DNA of 42,915 nt from Bacteroidales bacterium (GTDB taxonomy: Bacteria; Bacteroidota; Bacteroidia; Bacteroidales; UBA932). A program made the translations under genes and the position numbers. The stretch is taken from assembly GCA_015060255.1 (NCBI GenBank), contig SUYV01000016.1, positions 1 to 42,915 on the forward strand. The letters are read 5' to 3'. This document shows positions 17,888-28,250 of the stretch, in pieces. The notes under the pieces were generated by a model, which saw nothing but the letters and a program-made list of their open reading frames with translations, did not search any database and was not told the origin of the DNA. Every line of letters begins with the position of its first letter. The first letter of the stretch is position 1.

Positions 17888-19168
17888 ATGTCCCTTAACA
17901 AATCGCCTCTCAAATGGGTTCCCTCTGCATATTTTGCGATGGGACTCCCGTTCGTAATTCTCAACATGGTCTGCGTACTGATGTTCAAAGGACTCGGTAT
18001 TGCTGACAGTCAGATAGCCCTCTGGACATCCATAATCATGTTCCCATGGACACTCAAGTTCCTGTGGAGTCCGCTACTTGAGCTCGTTTCAAGCAAACGG
18101 CATATCGTAGTGGCGACACAGGTCATCTGCGGTGCAGGTCTCGCATGTGTCGCACTTGCCCTGCACCTGCCGAGTTTCTTCGCAATCTGCATCGGTCTGC
18201 TGGCAGTGGTGGCATTCAGCGGAGCCACCCATGACATAGCCCTTGACGGTCTCTACATGGCAGAGTTATCTGAACAGGATCAGGCAAAGTACATCGGATG
18301 GCAAGGCGCATTCTATAACATCGCCAAACTGGTCGCAACAGGTCTCCTCGTATATCTGGCAGGAGTGCTTATTGACGCAAAAGAGGCAACCGGTGCAACT
18401 TCCGCAGAAGCTGCCCTCCACGCATGGACAATCATCATGGCTGCCGCTGCCGGCCTCCTCATCGCTCTTGGCATATATCACCGATTCAGCCTCCCTGCAG
18501 GCTACAGGACGGAAGATGCCGAAAGAAAATCAGCCGGCGAAGAGCTCAAGGCGGTCATCAGCGACTTCTTCACAAAGAAACATATATGGCTCTACATCGC
18601 CTTCATCATACTTTACAGACTCGGGGAAGGATTCGTGATGAAGATTGTCCCGCTTTTCCTCAAGGCTGACGTCGCAGCAGGCGGACTGGGATTGAGCGAG
18701 CAGCAGATCGGACTTTACTACGGAACATTCGGAGCTGGAGCATTCGTGCTCGGCTCACTTCTGGCAGGATACTATATTTCACATTTCGGGCTCAAGAAGA
18801 CACTCTTCTCTCTTGTATGCATATTCAACCTGCCTTTCCTTGTTTATGCATGGTTCGCATGGACCCAGCCGTCATCGGCCCTGCTTATCGGCAGCGGCAT
18901 CGTCCTGGAATACTTCGGCTATGGATTCGGTTTCGTGGGACTTACCCTGTTCATGATGCAGCAGGTCGCTCCTGGAAAGCATCAGATGGCACATTATGCA
19001 TTTGCAAGCGCGATCATGAACCTTTCGGTGATGGTTACCGGTGCAGTATCCGGATTCCTCAGTGACGCACTCGGATACAAGTTGTTCTTCATCGTTGTGA
19101 TGTTCGCGACAATCCCGGTATTCATTCTCAGCAAAATCATTCCTTTCACACACGAAAACAAAGAATAA
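17888..19168 (+). CDS. AmpG-like MFS transporter, probably for Man-GlcNAc
   Basis: Inner-membrane major facilitator of 426 residues with about 12 hydrophobic segments. The pattern is AmpG-like: [20 protein letters not shown] at the first helices, a [15 protein letters not shown] loop after helix 2 and [15 protein letters not shown] in helices 4-5, close to the ATQDIAIDA region of AmpG muropeptide permeases. Placed before GH130, it is the likely importer of the disaccharide Man-beta-1,4-GlcNAc left after periplasmic trimming. This is inferred from context; AmpG-like proteins also carry muropeptides. Start 17888 ([10 protein letters not shown]) is chosen because the upstream ATG at 17843 lies within about 2 bases of the predicted transcription start. 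First gene of the rightward operon. Confidence 0.88.
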   Translation: MSLNKSPLKWVPSAYFAMGLPFVILNMVCVLMFKGLGIADSQIALWTSIIMFPWTLKFLWSPLLELVSSKRHIVVATQVICGAGLACVALALHLPSFFAICIGLLAVVAFSGATHDIALDGLYMAELSEQDQAKYIGWQGAFYNIAKLVATGLLVYLAGVLIDAKEATGATSAEAALHAWTIIMAAAAGLLIALGIYHRFSLPAGYRTEDAERKSAGEELKAVISDFFTKKHIWLYIAFIILYRLGEGFVMKIVPLFLKADVAAGGLGLSEQQIGLYYGTFGAGAFVLGSLLAGYYISHFGLKKTLFSLVCIFNLPFLVYAWFAWTQPSSALLIGSGIVLEYFGYGFGFVGLTLFMMQQVAPGKHQMAHYAFASAIMNLSVMVTGAVSGFLSDALGYKLFFIVVMFATIPVFILSKIIPFTHENKE

Positions 19169-19175
19169 TACAGAT

Positions 19176-20177
19176 ATGAACAAAGAATTAAAAATCGTAG
19201 GCACCCCTATGCCTGACATGCCTTGGGAAGAGCGTCCTGAGGGATATAAGAAAGTAATGTGGAGGTATTCGAACAATCCTGTGATTCCACGCGACCTCCT
19301 TCCAGACTCCAACAGTATATTCAATTCAGCAGTCGTGCCTTTCGAGGACGGCTATGCTGGAGTTTTCCGCGTAGATGACACTAACATCAGGATGACCCTC
19401 CACGTAGGATTCTCAAAGGACGGCATCAACTGGGAACTCGATCCCGAAACCCTGAAATTCGATTGTGACATCCCAGAAGTCGGAGAATGGGTCTACGGCT
19501 ATGATCCACGCGTCTGCAAGATCGGAGACAAGTATTTCGTGACCTGGTGCAACGGATACCACGGCCCTACCATCGGCATTGCATGGACGAAAGACTTCAA
19601 GACATTCCATCAGCTTGAGAACGCATTCCTGCCTTACAACCGCAACGGTGTCATGTTCCCACGCAAGATAAACGGCAACTATGCAATGCTTTCACGTCCT
19701 TCTGACACAGGACATACCCCATTCGGTGACATCTTCTATTCAGAGTCTCCTGACCTTGAGTTCTGGGGAAAGCACCGCTTTGTAATGGGTCCTTCAGACT
19801 TTGAAGACAGTGCATGGCAGTGCTGCAAGATCGGAGCAGGTCCTATTCCTATCGAGACCTCAGAAGGATGGCTCATGTTCTATCACGGAGTACATCGTAC
19901 TTGCCAGGGATACAACTACTCATTCGGAGCCGCCCTCCTCGACCTCGAACAGCCATGGAAGGTGATTGCACGTACAGGCCCTTACCTTCTCCATCCGGAG
20001 ACGCTATACGAATGTACCGGAGACGTCCCTAACGTATGTTTCCCTTGCGCAGCCATTCATGATCCGGAGACCGGACGCGTAGCCGTATACTACGGCGCAG
20101 CCGACACGGTGGTAGGCCTTGCATTCGGTTATATCGATGAGATCATAGAGTTCACAAAAAAGACTTCAATCGTATAA
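19176..20177 (+). CDS. GH130 beta-1,4-mannosyl-N-acetylglucosamine phosphorylase
   Basis: Predicted cytoplasmic phosphorylase (333 residues, no signal peptide) converting Man-beta-1,4-GlcNAc and phosphate into mannose 1-phosphate and GlcNAc, the last step in handling the N-glycan core. The five-bladed GH130 pattern is clear: [72 protein letters not shown] and [17 protein letters not shown]. Asp110 in YDPR matches the family's general acid by motif. Size and the SNSIFNSA start fit the GH130_2 group containing mannosyl-GlcNAc phosphorylases rather than mannosylglucose phosphorylases. The stop overlaps the next ATG by one base (TAATG), indicating translational coupling. Confidence 0.9.
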   Translation: MNKELKIVGTPMPDMPWEERPEGYKKVMWRYSNNPVIPRDLLPDSNSIFNSAVVPFEDGYAGVFRVDDTNIRMTLHVGFSKDGINWELDPETLKFDCDIPEVGEWVYGYDPRVCKIGDKYFVTWCNGYHGPTIGIAWTKDFKTFHQLENAFLPYNRNGVMFPRKINGNYAMLSRPSDTGHTPFGDIFYSESPDLEFWGKHRFVMGPSDFEDSAWQCCKIGAGPIPIETSEGWLMFYHGVHRTCQGYNYSFGAALLDLEQPWKVIARTGPYLLHPETLYECTGDVPNVCFPCAAIHDPETGRVAVYYGAADTVVGLAFGYIDEIIEFTKKTSIV

Positions 20178-22393
20178 TGAACCGCTTAAAGCTTATATTT
20201 CTGTCTATGCTTCTCTGCTCCGCGTCAATCTATGCGTCGGACAGAAAGCTGACAGACTATGTAAACACGTTCATCGGAACATCAAACTTCGGAACGACGA
20301 ACCCCGGTGCCATATGTCCTAACGGAATGATGTCAGTGACTCCTTTCAACGTGATGGGATCTGACTTGAACACATGGGACAAGGACAGCAGGTGGTGGTC
20401 GACTCCGTACAGCAGCGACAACTGTTTCTTCACAGGATTCTCACACGTCAATCTGAGCGGCGTAGGATGTCCGGAAGTGGGCCTGGCGCTGACGATGCCG
20501 ACTGCAGGTCCTCTGCAGGTCGATTATCACATCTATGGATCGGAATATCGCAACGAGGTCTCTGAGCCTGGATACTACGGATGTGAACTTACTGCACATG
20601 GCATCAAGGCCGAAGCAAGCGCAACCACACGTACATCAGTGGAGCGCTATACCTTCCCTGGAGGCCAGGGCAACATCCTGGTGAACTTCGGAGAAGGCCT
20701 TACCAACGAGACCGGAGCATGGATCCGAAAGGTCAGCCCGACCGAGATCGAAGGCATGAGGCTTGCCGGCACGTTCTGCTACAACCCGCAGGCTGTATTC
20801 CCTGTATATTTTGCAATCCGCATCAACAAGGTGCCGTCCGAGTGCGGCTTCTGGAAGATGCAGCCTCTTCTGACCGGCGTGGAAGGAGAATGGACTCCGG
20901 ATGACGGCACATATAAGATATATGAGAAATATGGCCGTGAGATCGCCGGCGACGACATCGGATACTGGTTCTCTTTCGAGACCGCCGAGGGAGAACAGGT
21001 GGAGTTGCAGATGGGAGTTTCATTCGTGAGCTGCGAGAACGCGTGGGAGAATCTCGATGCGGAGCAGGCTCCGCTGGCCCCTGGCGTCTCGAACTTCGAG
21101 ACGGTGAGGGCCGCAGCGGAGGCAGCATGGGAGTCAGATCTGTCGCGCATCAAGGTTTCCGGAGGCTCGGAGAGAGACAAGGAAGTATTCTATTCTGCTC
21201 TATATCACACGCTTATACACCCAAGCATTCTGAATGACGTCAATGGAGAATATCCTCTGATGGAGTCTGACGGAGTGGGTTGCGTGCCGGAGGGACATAC
21301 CCGCTACAGCGTATTCTCCCTATGGGATACATACAGAAATCTACATCAGCTGATGACCCTTGTCTATCCTGAAAGGCAGATCGACATGGTCCGCTCGATG
21401 ATAGACATATATAAGGAATGGGGCTGGATGCCGAAATGGGAGCTTTTCGGCCGCGAGACCTTCACCATGGAAGGCGACCCGGCAATCCCTGTAATAACAG
21501 ACACATGGCTGAAAGGTCTGAGAGACTTCGACATCGAGACCGCATATGAAGCGTTCGTGAAGTCAGCCACAACTCCAGGTGCTGAAAACCTCATGCGTCC
21601 GGACATAGACCCATATCTCTCGAAAGGATATGTTCCGCTCGGATTCTATTCTGCTGACGCTTCCGGTGACAACTCCGTGTCGCATGCGCTTGAATACTAT
21701 ATCGCCGATTACGCACTGTCTCTGCTTGCGGCAGACCTCGGACATGCTGAAGACGCCGAGAGGTTCCTCGCACAATCGCTCAGATATAAACATTACTACT
21801 GCCCTTCATTCGGCACATTCAGGCCTCTGAACGCCGACGGAACCTTCCTCGAGCCGTTCGACCCTCGCCAGGGCGAGAACTTCGAGCCGGTGCCGGGATT
21901 CCACGAGGGCAGCGCATGGAACTATACTTTCTATGTTCCTCACGATGTGCTCGGACTGGCAAAGCTCATGGGCGGCAGGAAGGCATTCGTCAAGAAACTC
22001 CAGAAGGTCTTCGACGAAGGTCTGTATGACCCTGCAAACGAGCCTGACATAGCATATCCATACCTCTTCAGCTACTTCAAGGGGGAGGAATGGAGGACAT
22101 CAAAGATTGTTTCAGAGCTTCTCGACAAGCACTACACAACACGTCCTGACGGCATTCCGGGCAACGACGACACAGGCACGATGTCGGCATGGGCCGTATT
22201 CTCGATGATGGGCTTCTACCCCGACTGCCCGGGCCACCCGTCATACACCCTGACAACCCCTCGCTTCGACAGGGTGGAAATCAGGCTCGACCCTGAATAC
22301 TGCGAAGGCAACGATCTTCTTGTCATCACAAAGAACAAGAAGATGAAAGGAAGAATAACACATAAAAACCTGATAAATGGCAAGGTATATTAA
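20177..22393 (+). CDS. GH92 alpha-mannosidase, periplasmic
   Basis: Calcium-dependent inverting exo-alpha-mannosidase family (738 residues). A type I signal peptide (cleavage near SIYA-SD) indicates periplasm. The N-terminal beta domain starts DYVNTFIGT; later marks are FSHVNLSGVG, YSVFSLWDTYRNLHQL, DTWLKGLRDFD, GSAWNYTFYVPHD, NEPDIAYPYLFSYF and GIPGNDDTGTMSAWAVFSMMGFYPDCPG, the last carrying catalytic Asp residues. In place of the HGNEP/HGNQP segment of its two neighbours it has ANEPD, placing it in a different GH92 branch, so linkage specificity (alpha-1,2, -1,3 or other) probably differs. It overlaps the next gene by 17 bases. Confidence 0.93.
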   Translation: MNRLKLIFLSMLLCSASIYASDRKLTDYVNTFIGTSNFGTTNPGAICPNGMMSVTPFNVMGSDLNTWDKDSRWWSTPYSSDNCFFTGFSHVNLSGVGCPEVGLALTMPTAGPLQVDYHIYGSEYRNEVSEPGYYGCELTAHGIKAEASATTRTSVERYTFPGGQGNILVNFGEGLTNETGAWIRKVSPTEIEGMRLAGTFCYNPQAVFPVYFAIRINKVPSECGFWKMQPLLTGVEGEWTPDDGTYKIYEKYGREIAGDDIGYWFSFETAEGEQVELQMGVSFVSCENAWENLDAEQAPLAPGVSNFETVRAAAEAAWESDLSRIKVSGGSERDKEVFYSALYHTLIHPSILNDVNGEYPLMESDGVGCVPEGHTRYSVFSLWDTYRNLHQLMTLVYPERQIDMVRSMIDIYKEWGWMPKWELFGRETFTMEGDPAIPVITDTWLKGLRDFDIETAYEAFVKSATTPGAENLMRPDIDPYLSKGYVPLGFYSADASGDNSVSHALEYYIADYALSLLAADLGHAEDAERFLAQSLRYKHYYCPSFGTFRPLNADGTFLEPFDPRQGENFEPVPGFHEGSAWNYTFYVPHDVLGLAKLMGGRKAFVKKLQKVFDEGLYDPANEPDIAYPYLFSYFKGEEWRTSKIVSELLDKHYTTRPDGIPGNDDTGTMSAWAVFSMMGFYPDCPGHPSYTLTTPRFDRVEIRLDPEYCEGNDLLVITKNKKMKGRITHKNLINGKVY

Positions 22394-25300
22394 AGTATTA
22401 TTTGCGGCACTGCTTCTGCTCGGTTGCACGCCAAAAGACAGCATTGACAATTTCACTGCCTATGTCGACCCGAAGATCGGAACAGGCGGACACGGCCATG
22501 TATTTGTAGGAGCCAATGTTCCGTTCGGTCTTGTTCAGCTCGGCCCTACAAGCATCCCTCAGGAGTGGGACTGGTGCTCGGGCTACCATGACAGCGACTC
22601 TACAGTGATCGGATTTTCACACACCCACCTCAGCGGCACAGGAATCGGCGACCTCTTCGACGTCACCGTAATGCCTGTTGTCGGAGAAGTCACATTCGCT
22701 CGCGGAACAGAGGACGATCAGACCAGCGGCCTGTGGTCATATGCCGACCGCACACGCGAAATAGCGCGTCCGGGATACTACAGTGTGCCTCTGACCCGCT
22801 ATGGCATCACTGCCGAGATGACCGCGACCAACCGCGTCGGCCTGCACCGTTATACATTCCCTAAGTCTGAAGAGTCGGCAATCGTGATCGACCTGCAGAA
22901 CGGCGGATGCTGGGACAAGCCAACTGAGACATTCATCGAGGCATGCGGAGACAACGCCGTCCAGGGATACAGGTATTCAAAAGGATGGGCCAATGCACAG
23001 AGGATTTATTTCTATGCAGAGTTCTCGAAGCCTTTTGACGACATCCATATCCACAGCATCGACTATATGCCGCTTTTCGCAAAGGCCGACTTCAATACGA
23101 CCGAAGGTGAAAAGGTGCTTATGAAGGTAGGATTGTCTCCTGTCAGCATCGAAGGAGCGCGCGCCAACATGGCCGCCGAGCTCCCAGGCTGGGACTTCGA
23201 GGCTGTCGCAAGTGCAGCTGACGAGGCATGGAACGCTGAGCTCGGCCGCATAAGCGTCGACACAGCGGACGAGACTGCAAAGAAGATCTTCTACACAGCA
23301 CTCTACCACTCGATGTTTGCTCCTGCAACATTCTGCGACGTCGACGGCAAGTACAGAGGAGCCGACGGCGACATCTATGAGAACCCGGGCTATACCACCT
23401 ATACAACATTCTCACTCTGGGATACTTACAGGGCGGCTATGCCTCTCTACAGCATCTTCCAGTCAGAGCGTTATCCTGAACTCATCAACACCATGCTCTC
23501 AATATACAAGGAGCAGGGCAAGCTCCCGGTATGGCACCTGCACGGATGCGAGACCGACTGTATGGTCGGCAACCCGGGCATCCCGCCTGTTGCTGATGCC
23601 ATCGTAAAGGGATTTGAAGGATTTGACTATGAACTGGCCTTCGAGGCGATGAAGGTGTCCGCTCTCAGGCCTGACAGAGGACAGGACGCGAGGATGAAGT
23701 ATGGATACATCCCATATGACAAGTTCAACGAGTCTGTAGCATATGACCTTGAATATGCACTCGCTGACGGAGCCCTCGCCAATGCGGCGAAAGTGCTCGG
23801 CAAGGAAGAAGACTATCAGTATTTCTTCAACCGCAGCAAGTCATATGTGGACCTCTTCGACCATGAGCTTCGCTTCATCAGAGGAAAGGACAGCAAAGGC
23901 AGGTTCCGCACTGAATACAGTCCGTTCGCTTCCGCACACCGTGCAGATGACTACTGCGAGGGCAACGGATGGCAGTACACATGGCTTGTGCCACACGATT
24001 TCAGGGGACTTGTAAGCTGCTTCGGAAGCAAGGAAGAGTTCCTCGTCAAGCTTGATTCGCTCTTCACCGTTCCGTCTGTGATCGAAGGTGCCGAGACATC
24101 TCCGGACATCTCCGGACTCATCGGACAGTATGCTCACGGAAACGAGCCGAGCCACCACATATTATATTTCTACGCCATGGCAGGCCAGCCTTGGAAGACC
24201 GCTGACAAGGTGCGCGAGGTGCTCAGCACCCTCTACAGCGCAGAGCCTGACGGCCTTTCAGGCAACGAGGATGTTGGCCAGATGTCATCCTGGTATATCC
24301 TTTCTGCACTCGGATTCTACGAGGTAGAGCCAGCATCAGGACGATACTGGTTCGGCAGCCCTGTCTTCGACAAGGCAGAAATCGCTGTCGATGGAGGCAC
24401 ATTCACAATCACCACCGAAGGCAACAGCGACAAGAACCGCTATATCCAGAGCATAACCCTCAACGGCAAGGCATATACAAAGGGATATCTTGAACACAAA
24501 GACATTGCTGCCGGAGGCGAACTGGTCATAAAGATGGGAGCGGAGCCAAAGGTGTGGTACTGCGCAGAGGAGCCTCTGGAGTATGAGGACCAGCGCCCCC
24601 TGCCTGAAGACCGCCTTTTCACATCAAAGGCAGTAGAGGATGAGATCGCAAGAGTTGTCGGAATGCTGGAGAACCCGCGCCTGAAGTGGATGTTCGCAAA
24701 CTGCTACCCCAACACTCTTGACACTACTGTCCATCCGGTAGAGAGCGAAGACGGTCTTCCTGACACCTTCGTCTATACCGGTGACATCCCTGCAATGTGG
24801 CTCCGCGACTCCGGAGCGCAGGTATGGCCATATCTGAGATATGTAAACGAGGATCCTGAACTCAGGAAGATGATTGCCGGCGTGATCCGCAGGCAGTTCA
24901 AATGCATATGCGTCGACCCTTATGCCAACGCATTCAATGTAGAGCCGTTAGGCGCACATAACAAGACCGACTGGCCTGAGGCAGATCCATACGTCTTCGA
25001 ACGGAAATGGGAAATCGACTCGCACTGCTACCCTATCCGCCTTGCATATGAATACTGGAAGAAGAGCGGTGACGAAACCGTCTTCGATGCAGTATGGCAC
25101 GAAGCAATGGGCAAAATCGTGGCGACACTCAAGGAACAGCAGCGCAAGGAAGGTCACGGCAGCTATGTATTCCTCCGCACTACAGACCGTCAGCTTGACA
25201 CCAAGTGCGTTGTGGGCCGTGGCAACCCTGTCAATCCTGTCGGCCTCATAGCATCGGCATTCCGTCCGTCTGACGACGCGACCACATTTGAGTTCCTCGT

Positions 25301-25922
25301 GCCGTCAAACTTCATGGCGGTGACATCGCTGCGCAAGGCTGCTGAGATTCTTCGCGAGGTTAACAATGACGCAGAACTTGCACAGGAGTGCCTTGACCTT
25401 GCATCAGAGGTTGAGCAGGCGCTGAAGGAACATGCCGTATGCGAACATCCTGAATATGGAAAGATATATGCATTCGAAGTGGATGGCTTCGGCAGCCAGT
25501 TCCTCATGGACGACGCCAACGTACCGTCTCTTCTTGCAATGAGCTACCTCGGAGACGTTCCTGCAGACGACCCTGTCTATCAGAATACCAGGAAGTTCGT
25601 ATGGAGCGAGGCTAATCCGTACTTTCACCGCGGTCCTGCGGGCGAAGGCATCGGCGGACCTCACATCTGGTCGGAAGTCATATGGCCTATGAGCATCATG
25701 ATGAGGGCCTTCACATCTGACAGCGACGAGGAGATACAGCACTGCATCTGCCAGCTTATGACCACTGATGCAGGCACCGGTTTCATGCACGAGTCCTTCC
25801 ATAAGGACAACGCAGAAGTCTTCACACGCGAATGGTTCGCATGGCAGAACACCCTCTTCGGGGAACTCATCCTGAAGATCATCGATGACGGAAGATTACA
25901 TGTATTGAATAATATAATCTAA
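22377..25922 (+). CDS. GH92-GH125 fusion alpha-mannosidase lipoprotein
   Basis: One continuous 1,181-residue frame joining two mannosidases. Lipobox LLLGC. Residues about 22-720 form a full GH92 (YVDPKIGTGGHGH, FSHTHLSGTGIGD, TTFSLWDTYRAAMPL, EGNGWQYTWLVPHD, AHGNEPSHHILYFY, GLSGNEDVGQMSSWYILSAL). After a short linker (RPLPEDRLFTSKAVEDEI) residues about 740-1,175 form a full-length GH125 (CYPNTLDTTV, GDIPAMWLRDSGAQVWPYL, KWEIDSHCYPIRLAYEYWK, VDGFGSQFLMDDANVPSLL, IGGPHIWSEVIWPMSI). GH125 enzymes are exo-alpha-1,6-mannosidases; GH92 removes alpha-1,2/1,3 mannose. Together they could take Man5-Man9 arms down to the beta-linked core. GH125 is normally a separate protein; no second signal peptide or stop separates the parts here. 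Confidence 0.93.
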   Translation: MARYIKVLFAALLLLGCTPKDSIDNFTAYVDPKIGTGGHGHVFVGANVPFGLVQLGPTSIPQEWDWCSGYHDSDSTVIGFSHTHLSGTGIGDLFDVTVMPVVGEVTFARGTEDDQTSGLWSYADRTREIARPGYYSVPLTRYGITAEMTATNRVGLHRYTFPKSEESAIVIDLQNGGCWDKPTETFIEACGDNAVQGYRYSKGWANAQRIYFYAEFSKPFDDIHIHSIDYMPLFAKADFNTTEGEKVLMKVGLSPVSIEGARANMAAELPGWDFEAVASAADEAWNAELGRISVDTADETAKKIFYTALYHSMFAPATFCDVDGKYRGADGDIYENPGYTTYTTFSLWDTYRAAMPLYSIFQSERYPELINTMLSIYKEQGKLPVWHLHGCETDCMVGNPGIPPVADAIVKGFEGFDYELAFEAMKVSALRPDRGQDARMKYGYIPYDKFNESVAYDLEYALADGALANAAKVLGKEEDYQYFFNRSKSYVDLFDHELRFIRGKDSKGRFRTEYSPFASAHRADDYCEGNGWQYTWLVPHDFRGLVSCFGSKEEFLVKLDSLFTVPSVIEGAETSPDISGLIGQYAHGNEPSHHILYFYAMAGQPWKTADKVREVLSTLYSAEPDGLSGNEDVGQMSSWYILSALGFYEVEPASGRYWFGSPVFDKAEIAVDGGTFTITTEGNSDKNRYIQSITLNGKAYTKGYLEHKDIAAGGELVIKMGAEPKVWYCAEEPLEYEDQRPLPEDRLFTSKAVEDEIARVVGMLENPRLKWMFANCYPNTLDTTVHPVESEDGLPDTFVYTGDIPAMWLRDSGAQVWPYLRYVNEDPELRKMIAGVIRRQFKCICVDPYANAFNVEPLGAHNKTDWPEADPYVFERKWEIDSHCYPIRLAYEYWKKSGDETVFDAVWHEAMGKIVATLKEQQRKEGHGSYVFLRTTDRQLDTKCVVGRGNPVNPVGLIASAFRPSDDATTFEFLVPSNFMAVTSLRKAAEILREVNNDAELAQECLDLASEVEQALKEHAVCEHPEYGKIYAFEVDGFGSQFLMDDANVPSLLAMSYLGDVPADDPVYQNTRKFVWSEANPYFHRGPAGEGIGGPHIWSEVIWPMSIMMRAFTSDSDEEIQHCICQLMTTDAGTGFMHESFHKDNAEVFTREWFAWQNTLFGELILKIIDDGRLHVLNNII

Positions 25923-25923
25923 C

Positions 25924-28224
25924 ATGAGAAAAATACTATACATCATTTTAGCGGTCAGCCTCCTGACTGGCTGCAAGCAGGAAACGGTACTCATAACCGA
26001 GCCAGCTGATTATGTAACTACTATGGTCGGAACTCTTTCCGAACATTCATTCTCTACAGGTAACACCTACCCGGCAATCGCACTCCCTTGGGGTATGAAC
26101 TTCTGGACACCTGTTACCGGAAAGATGGGAGACGGATGGGCATACCGTTATGACGCTCATCAGATCCGCGGTTTCGAGCAGACCCATCAGCCGTCGCCTT
26201 GGATCAATGACTACGGCCAGTTCGCAATCATGCCTGTACGCGATGCTGCTATGGTGGACCAGGATGCAAGGGCAAGCTGGTTCTCACACCACAGCGAGAC
26301 CGCAAGGCCATATTATTATCAGGTATATCTGGCAGACCACGACATCAATGCCGAGATCGCTCCTACAGACAGAGCGGCTTCCCTCCTTTTCACCTTCCCT
26401 GAAAGTGAGACATCCGGCATCATCGTGGACGCATATGACGAAGGTTCATTCATCAAGGTGCTTCCTGAAGAAAATGCGATCGTCGGTTACACGACCAGGA
26501 ACTGCGGAGGCGTTCCCGAGAACTTCCGCAACTGGTTCGTAGTGAAGTTCGACAAGCAGATCGAGAACTATACCGTATATGCCGGTCCTTCAAAGGCTCT
26601 TGAAGGAGCTGCGGAATTTGAAGGAGACCATGCTCTTGCTGCCGTTACATTCAGGACAGAGCGCGGAGAGAAGGTAAATGCCCAGGCAGCATCTTCATTC
26701 ATCTCTCTCGAGCAGGCCTGGACCAACTTCAAGGAAGTGGAAGGCAAGTGCTTTGCCGAGGTACGAGACGAGGCAAAGGCGCGCTGGAACGATGTCCTCG
26801 GCCGCATCCAGGTAGGCGGCGGCACTGATGACCAGTACAGGACATTCTACTCATGTCTTTACAGAAGCGTGCTTTTCCCACGCAAGTTCTATGAACTCAA
26901 TGAAGAAGGCAAGGCAGTGCACTACAGCCCATATAACGGACAGGTATGCGACGGATACCTCTATACCGACACAGGATTCTGGGACACTTTCCGCTGCCTC
27001 TTCCCTCTCCTGAACCTTGTCTACCCTTCTGTGAACGCTGAGATCCAGCAGGGTCTTGCCAACATAGCACGTGAAAACAACTTCCTCCCTGAATGGGCCA
27101 GCCCTGGACACAGAGGATGCATGGTGGGAAACAACTCTGCTTCCGTAGTCGCCGATGCGATAGTCAAGGGAGTGAACAATGAAGATCTGGAGACTCTCTA
27201 TGAATGCATCGTATATGGTACAGAACACGTTCATCCGGAGGTAAGTTCGACAGGGCGTCTCGGACACGAGTACTACAACTCTCTGGGATACATTCCATAT
27301 AATGTCGGCATACATGAGAATGTAGCCCGCACATTGGAATATGCATACAACGACTGGTGCATCCTCCAGATTGCAAAGAAGCTGAACCGTCCTCAGGAGG
27401 AGCTCGAGAAATGGGCATCACGTGCAAGCAACTGGAAGAACGTATTCGACCAGTCGCACAACCTCATGCGCGGCCGCAACCTTGACGGCACCTTCCAGGA
27501 GCCTTTCAGCCCGTACAAGTGGGGCGGAGCGTTCACCGAGGGCAATGCATGGCACTACACATGGTCAGTATTCCACGATGTGGAAGGCCTGATGGATGAG
27601 ATGGGAGGACGCGAGGAGTTCGTAGAGATGCTTGATTCAGTATTTGTAGTACCGCCTATCTACGACGACAGCTACTATGGATACCGTATCCACGAAATCA
27701 CTGAAATGCAGGTGGCCAACATGGGTAACTATGCACACGGAAACCAGCCTGCACAGCATATGATCTATCTTTACAACTGGGCCGGAGAACCTTGGAAAGC
27801 CCAGAAGTGGGTACGTGAAGTGATGAACAGGCTTTACAAGGCAACCCCTGGCGGTTACTGCGGAGATGAGGACAACGGCCAGACATCAGCATGGTATGTA
27901 TTCTCTGCACTGGGATTCTATCCTGTATGTCCGACTTCTGATGAATACGTAATCGGTACTCCTCTCTTCCGAAAGGCAGTCGTACAGCTGGAAAACGGAT
28001 GCAGCCTGACAATAAATGCCGAAAATGCAGCAGGAGACAATCAGGAACTCCATCCATATATCTCCAAGATGAAGATGAACTGCACCAACTGGGGACACAA
28101 TTATCTCAAGCACACAGATCTGACAGACGGAGCGACAATAGACTTCACGATGTCTGAAACGCCTGACAAATCAAGAGGAACCGAGATCGAGGACCGTCCT
28201 TATTCATTCTCAAGAGAAAAGTAA
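25924..28224 (+). CDS. GH92 alpha-mannosidase lipoprotein
   Basis: Third GH92 enzyme of the operon (766 residues) with lipobox SLLTGC. Marks: DYVTTMVGTLSEHSFSTGNT, WGMNFWTPVTGKMGDGW, FEQTHQPSPWINDYGQF, TGFWDTFRCLFPLLN, GNAWHYTWSVFHD, AHGNQPAQHMIYLYNWAG and GYCGDEDNGQTSAWYVFSALGFYPVCP. The HGNQP segment carries Gln where the fusion enzyme has Glu (HGNEP), a position near the +1 subsite in GH92, so its linkage or leaving-group preference may differ. It begins one base after the stop of the fusion gene. Membership is secure; exact specificity cannot be read from sequence alone. Confidence 0.93.
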   Translation: MRKILYIILAVSLLTGCKQETVLITEPADYVTTMVGTLSEHSFSTGNTYPAIALPWGMNFWTPVTGKMGDGWAYRYDAHQIRGFEQTHQPSPWINDYGQFAIMPVRDAAMVDQDARASWFSHHSETARPYYYQVYLADHDINAEIAPTDRAASLLFTFPESETSGIIVDAYDEGSFIKVLPEENAIVGYTTRNCGGVPENFRNWFVVKFDKQIENYTVYAGPSKALEGAAEFEGDHALAAVTFRTERGEKVNAQAASSFISLEQAWTNFKEVEGKCFAEVRDEAKARWNDVLGRIQVGGGTDDQYRTFYSCLYRSVLFPRKFYELNEEGKAVHYSPYNGQVCDGYLYTDTGFWDTFRCLFPLLNLVYPSVNAEIQQGLANIARENNFLPEWASPGHRGCMVGNNSASVVADAIVKGVNNEDLETLYECIVYGTEHVHPEVSSTGRLGHEYYNSLGYIPYNVGIHENVARTLEYAYNDWCILQIAKKLNRPQEELEKWASRASNWKNVFDQSHNLMRGRNLDGTFQEPFSPYKWGGAFTEGNAWHYTWSVFHDVEGLMDEMGGREEFVEMLDSVFVVPPIYDDSYYGYRIHEITEMQVANMGNYAHGNQPAQHMIYLYNWAGEPWKAQKWVREVMNRLYKATPGGYCGDEDNGQTSAWYVFSALGFYPVCPTSDEYVIGTPLFRKAVVQLENGCSLTINAENAAGDNQELHPYISKMKMNCTNWGHNYLKHTDLTDGATIDFTMSETPDKSRGTEIEDRPYSFSREK

Positions 28225-28250
28225 TCACTACACTAACCACATAGACCATA

